32,312 nt of DNA from a virus. The stretch covers positions 1 to 32,312 of IMG/VR virus record IMGVR_UViG_3300032046_006279; one strand, written 5' to 3'. A program made the position numbers and the translations under genes. Below are positions 13,856 to 20,904 of this stretch, one piece after another (positions within the stretch are counted from its first letter, which is position 1; each line of letters begins with the position of its first letter). Below the pieces are notes generated by a model that did no database searches, had not been told where the DNA came from, and saw only the letters and a list, made by a program, of their open reading frames with translations.

Positions 13856-14017
13856 GTGGCGAAAGAACGACAAGCAAGGCGTGGTGCGCGGGATTCTCGA
13901 ACGGGCCAGTTCATTCCGACAAGCGAAGCCAAGGAACGGCCCGCGACGACGCAAATGGAGAATATCCCGTTGCCGGGGTACGGCGATACTGGGCGCGGCA
14001 AGAAGGGTGGCAAATAA
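13856..14017 (+). CDS. Small basic conserved protein, 53 aa
   Basis: The GTG start is selected because AAAGGAG lies 7 bases before it. The product begins MAKERQARRGARDSRTGQFI and contains the phrase KERPATTQMENIPLPGYG, then ends with a Gly/Lys tail. Short basic proteins with 'RDSxTGQF...PATT' are widespread in bacteria and plasmids and are often next to defence or toxin genes, although none has a firmly known role that I can cite. It points the same way as the membrane-protein gene 300 bases downstream and against the flanking phage operon, so it is the first gene of an inserted cassette. Confidence 0.62.
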   Translation: MAKERQARRGARDSRTGQFIPTSEAKERPATTQMENIPLPGYGDTGRGKKGGK

Positions 14018-14315
14018 TCAACTCCTCCGCAGTATCTTGGTCCTGAGAATGGCGCGGTCGGAGATGGCCAGGGAACGTTGAGATTCCATCCGACATCGCT
14101 GGAATCGTGTACATAGACATTACGGATGGACGTGGTGGGTCACGTGGACTTCTAAAGCGAGAACTGCAAACATGGCCATAGCGAAGGTTGGGGCCTAGAG
14201 TCGCAATGCAAAGCCTGCATCTGGGCGTGGAAGTCGAAGACCCAGCGAACGCCAACCGAAATAGCGGGACGCCCAATTACCCATGGTTGCCAATGCTCGG
14301 GTGGAGGGATTAGGG
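14018..14315. other. Gap with possible decayed reading frame
   Basis: No gene is supported. One plus-strand frame reads IPSDIAGIVYIDITDGRGG, then a TAG stop, then resumes in the same frame from the ATG at 14206 (MQSLHLGVEVEDPAN) to a TAG at 14311-14313, 2 bases before the membrane-protein start. This could be a gene broken by a nonsense mutation, or chance. A GGAGG ribosome site for the next gene lies at its end. Confidence 0.3.
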
Positions 14316-15104
14316 ATGGATATTTCGGAGTTTGGATTTCGCTTACTGCTTCTCTTTCTTCCAGGCATCCTTTGCGCCTACATTGTGGATTCGCTGACCG
14401 TCCACAGCCCGCGTCAACCGTTTTGCTTTCTGCTTCGGTCCTTTGTTCTTGGCGCGTTTTCCTACCTGATCTACTGGGCAGTGATCACGCTCGGTGTGGC
14501 GATTGTGCCGCAGATTTTCCCCGCGGGCATCATCTTTGACAAGGCGCTGACCGATCCCAAGGTGCAAGTCTCGTTTAAGGAAATCATATACGCGTGTGGG
14601 AGTGCTGTGTTTCTGGGAGGTTTCCTCACTCTTGCGTCTCGGCACAAGTGGGGGAACAGGCTTGCCCGATGGATCGGGCTTACAAAGAAGTTCGGCGAAC
14701 TTGACGTCTGGGGCTACATGCTCAACAGCGCGGATGTTGAGTGGGTAACGGTTCGTGATCATGCGAACGACCTTGTATTCGACGGATGGGTTCAGGCTTT
14801 CTCCGATAATTCCAGGGACGCCGAACTATTGCTCAGAGATGTTTCAGTCTATCGGAACTCGACGGGTGAGCGTCTCTATCAACTCGGCCTCCTGTACGTC
14901 TCACGAGAGCGTGAAACTATCTCGATTGAATGCCGTGCCGTTCCCATTGACGACCGGGTCTTGTGGAAGGAGGATGAATCACATGGCAACACAGAAGGGC
15001 GCACAGCAGCCCCCGCAGAAACCGGGGCATGCGATCAGAGAGGGCGTTGTGAAGAAGGGCGGAGTGAACCAGCGGCCGACGACACCCCCGCCCCCGCCCC
15101 CTAA
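14316..15104 (+). CDS. DUF6338-like three-helix membrane protein, 262 aa
   Basis: The start ATG (MDISEFGFRLLLLFLPG) follows a GGAGG site. Three hydrophobic segments lie within residues about 8-30, 45-75 and 95-120, with an 'LPG' just inside the first as in DUF6338 proteins. The remaining part is a soluble beta-rich domain with VWGYMLNSADVEWVTVRD, then VQAFSDNSRDAELLLRDVSVY and YVSRERETISIECRAVP. This matches the DUF6338 pattern of a membrane anchor plus a domain with 'G-x-V...RDL/LLRDV' I recall. Function of the family is unknown. The gene runs against the phage late operon, is AT-richer and is followed by a small proline-rich gene, suggesting a lysogenic-conversion or defence cassette. Its last 40 codons overlap the next gene and may be an accidental read-on. 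Confidence 0.65.
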   Translation: MDISEFGFRLLLLFLPGILCAYIVDSLTVHSPRQPFCFLLRSFVLGAFSYLIYWAVITLGVAIVPQIFPAGIIFDKALTDPKVQVSFKEIIYACGSAVFLGGFLTLASRHKWGNRLARWIGLTKKFGELDVWGYMLNSADVEWVTVRDHANDLVFDGWVQAFSDNSRDAELLLRDVSVYRNSTGERLYQLGLLYVSRERETISIECRAVPIDDRVLWKEDESHGNTEGRTAAPAETGACDQRGRCEEGRSEPAADDTPAPAP

Positions 15105-15132
15105 GCCCCAAGGTGGCTCAGGGAAAAAGTAG
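14983..15132 (+). CDS. Small proline-rich protein, 49 aa
   Basis: AAGGAGG lies 9 bases before the ATG (MATQKGAQQPPQKPGHAI). The product is basic and disordered, with a poly-proline section (PTTPPPPPPKPQGGSGKK) at the end. An in-frame ATG 9 bases upstream is too close to the ribosome site. It overlaps the 3' end of the membrane-protein gene in another frame by 122 bases. I recall small Pro-rich proteins of this type sitting just after DUF6338 genes, so the two probably act together. No signal peptide or metal site. Confidence 0.6.
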   Translation: MATQKGAQQPPQKPGHAIREGVVKKGGVNQRPTTPPPPPPKPQGGSGKK

Positions 15133-15275
15133 GCTGACCGTCTGGCAATGGGCTCAAGTCGGTGTCGAGCAGCCTCGCGGGTTGGATTCGCGTCACCCCG
15201 AAACGCCTGAGATTCTCATCCGCGCGCGATGCGCCCTGTAGGTAGTGGTTACGCCCATGTAACACGGTGATCGCT
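15133..15275. other. Convergent intergenic stretch
   Basis: This 143-base stretch separates the plus-strand cassette end from the minus-strand zinc-ribbon gene end. No clear gene, terminator hairpin with a T-run, or tRNA was seen. It contains an alternating GC run (CCGCGCGCGATGCGCC). It may be the boundary of the inserted cassette. Confidence 0.4.
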
Positions 15276-15512
15276 TCACGCGTACTCTTTGTCAATCCGC
15301 ACCTGGCCGCAGTCGAGGCACCGGCATCGGCGGCGGACGATTGAACCGTAAGGCGTGCCGTCGGCACGGAGGCCCGCGCAGCGCTGGACCATCTTCCCCC
15401 AGTATTCGCTCCGGCGGGCACTGCCGCATTTCGGGCAGTGCGACCGCTCCACCACGACCACATCCGTCGCGTTCTTGCTCCCCTTCGGACGACCAGGACC
15501 ACGCTTCCTCAT
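15276..15512 (-). CDS. Zinc-ribbon/AT-hook-like small protein, 78 aa
   Basis: The N-terminus RKRGPGRPKGSKN is an AT-hook-like minor-groove DNA-binding motif. It is followed by two Cys pairs (HCPKCGSARR and CRCLDCGQVR) which probably bind one zinc. It starts 11 bases after the terminase stop and is read in the same direction, so it is in the late operon. Similar small proteins near terminases have regulatory or DNA-binding roles, for example Com-like or ogr-like activators, but no specific family is assigned. Confidence 0.68.
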   Translation of the reverse strand: MRKRGPGRPKGSKNATDVVVVERSHCPKCGSARRSEYWGKMVQRCAGLRADGTPYGSIVRRRCRCLDCGQVRIDKEYA

Positions 15513-15523
15513 CGCTTCTCCTC

Positions 15524-17770
15524 CTATGAGATGTAGGACACCCGCTTCCGTTTCCGTTTGACCTTCTTCGGCGCCGCGCTGCGAAAGAGCGAGACGCCCA
15601 GCATCGAGGCCGCGGCCGCGCAGCCCACCAGGCAGTCCAGCCAGTGGTTATCCACGGCGCTCGCCTTGAGTTTCCACTCGTCCACCGTCCGGCCGCGCGC
15701 CTCGGTCCGCACGCGGTACTCGGCCGCCAGGTGCTCCGAGAGTAGGCGGTGCTCCTCGGGCTTCGTGCCGAAGAGGGAGAGGCACCCCCGGTCGCCCATC
15801 GGCACGGCGAGGCGGGCGTGGACAAACGACTTCCAGTAGTTCGTGTCGATGTGGACGGTCCTCAGTTCCCGCGTGCCGTGGACGGCCGGGACGCGCCAGT
15901 AGTGGCCGTAGAGGTCGCCCTTGCGACGCTTGTACTCGGCGAACGCCTTGCTGGAGGCCCCGACGCCCACGCCCTTTGAGGGCATAAGGACTGCCGCGCG
16001 GCCGCTGCGACGGATGGCCAGGTACACCGTGTCCGGCACGTACCCGGCGTCGATGAGGCACCGGCCCACCTGCATCACGGCCCCGTCGTCGCGCTTCCAC
16101 TCGCGCGCCAGGTACTCGTCGGTGAGGGTCTTTAGACCCGCGTGGATGGCGCCTTCCTTGCCGGTCTTCGGCGCGGCCCGGGCCAGGGTCGCCCGTGCAT
16201 CCCGCAGGGTGAAGTATTGGCGCCGCTGGTCCGGGTAACTGTCGTAGTCGATGATGTGGCCGGTGAAGTCGTCCTCCCAGGCCGCGACCATCCAGTAGAG
16301 CAGGCGGTCGTGCACGTCGATAAACATCGTGAGGTGGTTCGCCCCCAGGGGCACCTCGCCGCGCTTCCTGCCGCTGGTCTTCGCAGCGATCTCGTCGGCC
16401 GAGAGCAGCCCCTCGTCGCCCTCGGCCACGGCAAGCGGCTCGTTCTGGTACTCAGCCCAGAACGCCTGCTCGTCGCGGAGTTTCAGGTTCATCGCGTGCT
16501 GAATGGCCGAGAGTTCGTCCGGGTTGTGCCGCGCGGGCCAGGCGATGACGGCCCCCTCGTCCATCTCGGCACGGTGCGCGGCGTAGAACTCGGTGGCCTC
16601 GTGTCCGTCGCCGTCGGCCTTGAGGGACTCGGCCCGGAGTTTGGCGTACTCGTCCCACAACTTCTCGTTCGTGGGGAAGGCATAGACCATCTTGGTGCGT
16701 TCGCCCTGCCACTCGGGGTGCTTGTCGCGGTTGAGGATGTTGTCCGCCATATCGCTGGGGCGGATGACGGTGGCGCAAAGAATGGCGGCGATCTTCTTGC
16801 CCGGCCCGGCCATGCCGAGGACATCGCCCGCCAGGAGGGCCTCGCGCCGGGCGCTCTGCGATTCGCTCCACGCCGACTCGGTCGTCTGCGGGTCGTCGAT
16901 GATCGCGAGGTCGGGCCGCACCACCTTGCCGTTGGCGAGTTTGTGTTTCTGGCCGCGGATGTTCCCGCCCTCCAGGCCCGTCACCACGAGGATGGCCCCC
17001 GATGACGCCGCACCGGGCACGGTGGGCATGACCACCTTGTCGGCCGTCCAGAGGATGCGGGTCGGGCGGCCGTCCAAGGTCTGGCCGCTCGCGCGGTTGT
17101 GGATGCGTTCCAGGCGCTGGATGGGATAGACCGCCTCGGGGAAGTCCTCCAGGAGCGCGTCGTTGCACTCGAACTCCGTCTTCATGGACTCCAGCATCGC
17201 CCGCGCCCGCTCGGCCGTCGCGCCGATGAGGCAGACGAAGCGGCGGTGGGCGTAGAGGGTGGCCCAGATGCAGGCGACCTCGGCCAGGGTCGTCTTGCCG
17301 CTGCCGCGCGGCATGGCCTGGGCGAACTGGCCGCCGCGAAGGACCGCCGCCTCGATCTTGGCGATGACCTTCAGGTGATCGCCTGACCAGGCAAGTGTGA
17401 AGGCGGCGGGGAAATAGGTCTCGGCGAAGCGGCGGAAGTCCGACTCGCACGCCGCCCGCCGCTGGGGATTCGCCACGTCGGGGAGGGGGGCGATGTCGCG
17501 GCCGGAGGCCGAGAGGCGCCGGTTCCGGGCGGCCGCCGATTCGCGCAGGGCATCGTAACCGGTGAGGCCCGCGCCACGGCGGGCATGCCAAGCGGCCACG
17601 AGCCACGCGGCATAGGCGAGGACGTTGACGCGCGTCGAGTCGCCGACCCGCAGGCCCGCGCGGATGGTGTTGCGGCGGACTTTCGGCTCGCTCGTGACCT
17701 CGCCCAGGCGGGTCGAGTTCAGAAGGCCGGCGAGTTTGCCGGGCCGCATGATCTTAAGGTCAATGCTCAT
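15524..17770 (-). CDS. terL: Terminase large subunit, 748 aa
   Basis: The enzyme packages DNA: an N-terminal ATPase drives translocation and a C-terminal RNase-H-like nuclease cuts concatemers. Walker A is at about 153-161 (MPRGSGKTT) and Walker B at about 288-295 (LAIIDDPQ). The C-terminal half contains the strand-Asp patterns expected of the nuclease (TMFIDVHDRLLYWMV, CLIDAGYVPDTVYLAIRR, ASAVDNHWLDCLVG). The start is the ATG overlapping the upstream 74-residue gene as ATGA. At 748 residues it is long, in the range of gpA-like terminases. The basic tail (KKVKRKRKR) may bind DNA. Confidence 0.9.
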   Translation of the reverse strand: MSIDLKIMRPGKLAGLLNSTRLGEVTSEPKVRRNTIRAGLRVGDSTRVNVLAYAAWLVAAWHARRGAGLTGYDALRESAAARNRRLSASGRDIAPLPDVANPQRRAACESDFRRFAETYFPAAFTLAWSGDHLKVIAKIEAAVLRGGQFAQAMPRGSGKTTLAEVACIWATLYAHRRFVCLIGATAERARAMLESMKTEFECNDALLEDFPEAVYPIQRLERIHNRASGQTLDGRPTRILWTADKVVMPTVPGAASSGAILVVTGLEGGNIRGQKHKLANGKVVRPDLAIIDDPQTTESAWSESQSARREALLAGDVLGMAGPGKKIAAILCATVIRPSDMADNILNRDKHPEWQGERTKMVYAFPTNEKLWDEYAKLRAESLKADGDGHEATEFYAAHRAEMDEGAVIAWPARHNPDELSAIQHAMNLKLRDEQAFWAEYQNEPLAVAEGDEGLLSADEIAAKTSGRKRGEVPLGANHLTMFIDVHDRLLYWMVAAWEDDFTGHIIDYDSYPDQRRQYFTLRDARATLARAAPKTGKEGAIHAGLKTLTDEYLAREWKRDDGAVMQVGRCLIDAGYVPDTVYLAIRRSGRAAVLMPSKGVGVGASSKAFAEYKRRKGDLYGHYWRVPAVHGTRELRTVHIDTNYWKSFVHARLAVPMGDRGCLSLFGTKPEEHRLLSEHLAAEYRVRTEARGRTVDEWKLKASAVDNHWLDCLVGCAAAASMLGVSLFRSAAPKKVKRKRKRVSYIS

Positions 17771-17991
17771 GGCCGCGCCGCCAGGTCCTTCTCCAGCCAC
17801 GCCATCAGTTCCACGAGGTTCAGCCGGCCGTCGGCGGCGACGGGCGCGCCGGCGGCGATGGTCGCCTGAATCATGTCGGCGGTGACGGTTCTCCCGCCGG
17901 CGGCCGAGAGCAGCCGCGCCGCGTCGTCCGGCGTCAGGGCCGCCGGGTCGAGCGTTTTCTGTTCGGTTTCTGCTAGGCGCGCGTCGGTCAT
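17767..17991 (-). CDS. Small protein before terminase (possible small subunit), 74 aa
   Basis: A helical protein (LDPAALTPDDAARLLSAAGG, TADMIQATIAAGAPVAADG) ending with LNLVELMAWLEKDLA. The pattern recalls the short helix-turn-helix proteins that stand where phages keep the terminase small subunit, but it is shorter than most. Its stop overlaps the terminase start (ATGA), which shows coupling. It is the first gene of the late operon, downstream of the palindrome-rich region at 18009-18099. Start ATG gives MTDARLAETEQ. Confidence 0.65.
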   Translation of the reverse strand: MTDARLAETEQKTLDPAALTPDDAARLLSAAGGRTVTADMIQATIAAGAPVAADGRLNLVELMAWLEKDLAARP

Positions 17992-18008
17992 CGCTTGTCA
18001 CCTCGCAT

Positions 18009-18099
18009 CCGGAATTCCGGCCAGAACCTTCGCACTTTCGCGTAAGTAGCGCCCCCGGCGCGACTTACGGCGGCAGAATTTATGCGGATTTCTGCATAA
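18009..18099. promoter_or_regulatory. Divergent control region with three palindromes
   Basis: Between the late operon (starting at 17991, minus) and the plus-strand pair (from 18175) lie three inverted repeats. CCGGAATTCCGG at 18009-18020 is a perfect 12-base palindrome. CGTAAGT (18041-18047) pairs with ACTTACG (18063-18069), with an inner GCGCC/GGCGC stem. TTATGC (18080-18085) pairs with GCATAA (18094-18099). They probably are operators for a regulator of late transcription, such as the sigma-like or zinc-ribbon proteins encoded here. Confidence 0.5.
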
Positions 18100-18174
18100 T
18101 TCGCCTTGCCTTCCGGCGGAAAGCATGCCCTGATCCACATGGTGGGGGGCGAACAGCGAAAGGAGGACCGAACG

Positions 18175-18534
18175 ATGGCGAAGATGACGGTGACGAAGAA
18201 GCAGGCCGAGCGGCTCCTGCCGCACGTGCGGGCGGCGGTCAAGGCGCTCCACGACGTTTGGGCCGAGTGCCGGGCGGTGGAACGCCTTCTGGATGTCGAC
18301 CTCGACGGCCTGGAGGGCGTCATCCAGGACATGGCGGCGGGCTTGGACTTCCCGAACTCGGTGGACGCGAAGTACGTGCGGGAGGCGCTCGAGCCGCTCC
18401 TCGCGGAACTGGTGGACGCCAAGAGCGCCTGCCCGAAGTGCCGCGAGCGGCGCCAGGACAACCTGGTCTGGCAGAAGGACGGCAAGGTGAAGTGCACGGA
18501 GTGCGGCACGCAGTACGAACCGCCGGTCGCGTAG
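18175..18534 (+). CDS. Zinc-ribbon protein of unknown role, 119 aa
   Basis: AGGAGG lies 8 bases before the ATG (MAKMTVTKKQAERLLPHV). The first 80 residues are helical and contain ALHDVWAECRAVERLL and GVIQDMAAGLDFPNSVD. The end carries a C-x2-C pair and a second pair (ACPKCRERRQ, KCTECGTQYEP) that form a zinc ribbon. Highly GC-rich codons match the phage backbone rather than the AT-richer inserts. It is followed 54 bases later by the HARE-HTH-like gene, in the same direction, so the two likely form an operon that diverges from the late genes and could regulate them. Confidence 0.7.
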   Translation: MAKMTVTKKQAERLLPHVRAAVKALHDVWAECRAVERLLDVDLDGLEGVIQDMAAGLDFPNSVDAKYVREALEPLLAELVDAKSACPKCRERRQDNLVWQKDGKVKCTECGTQYEPPVA

Positions 18535-18588
18535 ACCGGCAAACGAACCGCCCGGCATGCCGCCGGGCCCAGCGAGAAGGAGCCTGTG

Positions 18589-19206
18589 ATGAAGAAGCAC
18601 GAGGTGAAAGTGGGTGGGACGTACCTGGCGAAGGTGACGGACAAGGTCGTCCAGGTCCGCATCGACGGCGAGAGCCGGTTCGGCGGGTGGGACGCGACGA
18701 ACCTGGCGACGAAGAAGAAGGTTCGCATCAAGAGCGCCCAGCGGCTGCGGGGCGCGGCCCCGAAGGCCGAGGCGGTCGACGAGAAGAAGGCCAAGGTCGA
18801 GGCGTGGCGCAAAGAGGTTGCAGCCAAGACGGCCCAGCCGGACCCGGCGCTCGACAAGGCCGTCGCGGACGCGAAGAACACCCGGGCCGCCAAGGTCGCG
18901 AAGGCTGCCAAGGCGAAGCAGCCCAGGAAGCCCGGATGCCTCGACGCGGCCGTCCAGGTCCTCGCCGAGGTGAAGAAGCCGCTGCAGGCCGACGAGATGG
19001 TGAAGCGGATGCTGGCCAAGGGCCTGTGGAAGACGAAGGGCAAGACGCCCGAGGCGACGCTCTACGCGGCCATCATCCGGGAGATCGGCGCGAAGGGCAA
19101 GGTCGCCCGCTTCCGCCGCGCCAAGGTCAACGAGACGAAGGACGGCAAGGCCCACGCCCTGCGGGGCTACTTCGACCTGGCTGACGCCGGCAAGAAGGAC
19201 AAGTAG
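18589..19206 (+). CDS. HARE-HTH-like DNA-binding protein, 205 aa
   Basis: Residues about 1-55 form a small beta domain (HEVKVGGTYLAKVTDKVVQV, VRIKSAQRLRG); the middle is a Lys/Ala-rich linker; residues about 120-195 look like a HARE-HTH winged helix: GCLDAAVQVLAEVKKPLQAD, EMVKRMLAKGLW, TPEATLYAAIIREI, then a beta hairpin ending GYFDLAD. HARE-HTH domains are found in chromatin and restriction-linked proteins and bind DNA or detect modified bases. The ATG start is preferred over the GTG three bases earlier because of the AAGGAG spacing. The neighbouring Mom-like and methyltransferase genes make a modification-reader role attractive but unproven. Confidence 0.7.
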   Translation: MKKHEVKVGGTYLAKVTDKVVQVRIDGESRFGGWDATNLATKKKVRIKSAQRLRGAAPKAEAVDEKKAKVEAWRKEVAAKTAQPDPALDKAVADAKNTRAAKVAKAAKAKQPRKPGCLDAAVQVLAEVKKPLQADEMVKRMLAKGLWKTKGKTPEATLYAAIIREIGAKGKVARFRRAKVNETKDGKAHALRGYFDLADAGKKDK

Positions 19207-19220
19207 AAGGCAGACGAGCA

Positions 19221-20156
19221 TCACGCGTCTCCTGGCACCCCAGCGCTCGCTGGGGTGCTCTTCGGGCGCTCACTGAGAAGTGGAGCGGCGTGTCGGAACT
19301 GACCCGACCCCTGGAACCTGGGAGGTTCCCGGCTCTCCCTTGAGCCCTCCGCCGCCCCCTCGCCGTTCTCGAACGTCCAGACGCAGTCCTGCATCTTCGG
19401 GTACGCGCGGCCCCACCGGACGGGCGACTCCCTGAGCAGCCGCTTCCGTTCCGCGTGGCCACAGAGGAACCGGACGTATCGGAACTGTCGGCCGCGGACG
19501 CGCCTGAGGCCCACGCTCCGCGTGAACGCCCGGTCCCTGCGCCCGCAGCGCGTGATGACCTGGCGTGGGTGGACGACCTCGTTCTCGGTCGTGACATAGA
19601 ACTCCGTGCGGATGAAGCCGCCGTAGAGCCAGTTGTCGGCCTGGTAAACGTAGCCGGGCTTGCCGCGCATCCCATCAGCCCAGGTGAAAAGGACGACGCG
19701 GCGAGGCTCGTGCTGACGGATAAACTCGCGGCAGAGCCTCAGGAACTGGCTCTCGCCGTTGCGCGGTTCGGAATCGAGCATGCAGAGGCGGTTGAGTTCG
19801 TAATAGTCGGCCGTCGTGAGCGAGGGAAACAGCCGCTGGATGGTGTGGCGCGGTCTGACGCCGTAGCCCCAGGATGCGACGCCGACCAGGTCGTTTCCCC
19901 GGAAGCACCCCAAGGACAGGAGGCAGTGCGGCGGGACGCGCACAGCGTAGTGGTGCGCTGCCACGAACGCGGCCATGAGCGAGCGCGGGATGGGCTGGAC
20001 GTGGTAAACAAGCACGCGCCCCATCGCTCCCCCCTCATGTTGCCCATACCGCTCGACATCTTTGATGCCGGCGCGCAGCATGGCGTCGGGAAAGGGGCGC
20101 AGGGCCTTATTCCCGATAACGTCAGTCCGGTCCTTGGTTGGGATGAGGATATTCAT
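19221..20156 (-). CDS. Mom-like DNA base-modification protein, 311 aa
   Basis: Phage Mu Mom is a GNAT-related enzyme that turns adenine into N6-methylcarbamoyl-adenine, shielding phage DNA from host nucleases. This protein has matching phrases: RSLMAAFVAAHHYAVRVPPH, a CFRGNDLVGVASWGYG strand-turn, YYELNRLCMLDSEPRNGESQ, and TWADGMRGKPGYVYQADN. The ELNRL, NGES and TWADG...YVYQA motifs are those I recall for the family. The start at MNILIPTKDR is used; an alternative ATG (MGRVLV, position 20024) has a stronger GGGGGAG site and would give about 267 residues. The last 45 residues (from GEGAAEG) are low-complexity, run through a hairpin at 19235-19258, and are probably not family sequence. It diverges from a putative nuclease. 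Confidence 0.72.
   Translation of the reverse strand: MNILIPTKDRTDVIGNKALRPFPDAMLRAGIKDVERYGQHEGGAMGRVLVYHVQPIPRSLMAAFVAAHHYAVRVPPHCLLSLGCFRGNDLVGVASWGYGVRPRHTIQRLFPSLTTADYYELNRLCMLDSEPRNGESQFLRLCREFIRQHEPRRVVLFTWADGMRGKPGYVYQADNWLYGGFIRTEFYVTTENEVVHPRQVITRCGRRDRAFTRSVGLRRVRGRQFRYVRFLCGHAERKRLLRESPVRWGRAYPKMQDCVWTFENGEGAAEGSRESREPPRFQGSGQFRHAAPLLSERPKSTPASAGVPGDA
19235..19258 (+). terminator. Perfect hairpin after the HARE-HTH gene
   Basis: GCACCCCAGC (19235-19244) pairs with GCTGGGGTGC (19249-19258) over a 4-base GCTC loop, followed by TCTTC. It lies 29 bases after the HARE-HTH stop and fits a plus-strand intrinsic terminator, though the T-run is weak. It also overlaps the last codons of the Mom-like gene on the other strand. 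Confidence 0.55.
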
Positions 20157-20269
20157 TCTGGTCTTCCAGGAACTTGTTTGATGCGATGGCACCGGATAGA
20201 CTGTGTTGATGCTGGCGCGTTGGCTGGTTCACAGGGGCAAGCGTTTAGATCGCTAGCGGAGAGACCGGC
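20157..20269. promoter_or_regulatory. Divergent intergenic region between Mom-like and nuclease genes
   Basis: The 113 bases separate a minus-strand modification gene and a plus-strand putative nuclease. Both must be transcribed from here, which allows shared control so that modification can precede cleavage. A GGAGAG ribosome site lies 6 bases before the nuclease ATG. I saw no convincing -35/-10 pair with good spacing. Confidence 0.4.
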
Positions 20270-20869
20270 ATGCCACTCAGCGGTGTGGAAGTCGTGAACC
20301 CGCAACTTCCCGGCCTGAAGCCGCTCCTCAATGCCTGGACGAGGCTTGTTGTCGAGTATGCCGAGGCAATCGGGGAGCCACCGTACTGGTGCAACGAGCG
20401 CGCTGACGTTTCGATCCTCGCCGGTGCCGCATGGCGAGTGGGCGGCATATGTCTTGAGGAGTTTAGTGCCGCGAAGGGCACCAAGTCTGCGAAACGCAAG
20501 GGCCGCGCTGACCTCTTCATCCGACTCAGGCAGGCCGACTACAACATCGAGGCCAAGCGCCTCTATGTTCATCTGAGGCCCGACCCCGCCGTGAACCGTG
20601 TCGCGGAGAGCCTGAAGGCGGCCTGTAGGGATGCAATGGAGTGCGGTGGGGAGCAAGTGGACTTCGTTATGGGAGTTGTCTTCGCTGTGCCGGTTATCAA
20701 GAGGGTCCACTCCGCCAAGTCGCGGGACCTCTTCGACTTGCTTCTCGGCAAGGTTCGCCAGATCCGGCACGACTTTGTGGCTTGGCAGTTCCTCCCGACT
20801 GACCCGAAGAAGCAGATCTGGCACGATGGTTACCGCCATCCTGGCGTGATACTGCTTGGCAGGCTCTAA
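20270..20869 (+). CDS. Putative PD-(D/E)XK nuclease, 199 aa
   Basis: Residues 60-96 look like the core of the PD-(D/E)XK fold: Glu63/64 in GICLEEFSAA, then Asp81 in KGRADLFIRL, and Glu94-Ala-Lys96 in ADYNIEAKRLY. The D-x12-E-x-K arrangement and flanking strands are those of restriction-like endonucleases. The C-terminal half is helical with YVHLRPDPAVNRVAES and a hydrophobic VDFVMGVVFAVPV strand. The ATG is preceded by GGAGAG. It diverges from a Mom-like modification gene and converges on a ParB-methyltransferase, so a modification-linked restriction or anti-host nuclease is plausible. AT-richer codons suggest recent acquisition. The nuclease call is by motif only. Confidence 0.55.
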   Translation: MPLSGVEVVNPQLPGLKPLLNAWTRLVVEYAEAIGEPPYWCNERADVSILAGAAWRVGGICLEEFSAAKGTKSAKRKGRADLFIRLRQADYNIEAKRLYVHLRPDPAVNRVAESLKAACRDAMECGGEQVDFVMGVVFAVPVIKRVHSAKSRDLFDLLLGKVRQIRHDFVAWQFLPTDPKKQIWHDGYRHPGVILLGRL

Positions 20870-20904
20870 CGGTTTTTGCATGTGGCCTCCGTGCCTTCCC
20901 TCTC

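Noticed and set aside
14206-14313. 35-codon plus-strand ORF (MQSLHLGVEVED...) before the membrane protein
   Set aside because: It continues a broken upstream frame and lacks a ribosome site; reported only as a possible relic.
17988-19224. Long minus-strand ORFs opposite the zinc-ribbon and HARE-HTH genes
   Set aside because: These are GC-rich shadow frames: Arg/Ala/Leu-rich, no ribosome site, and they run across the control region and both real genes.
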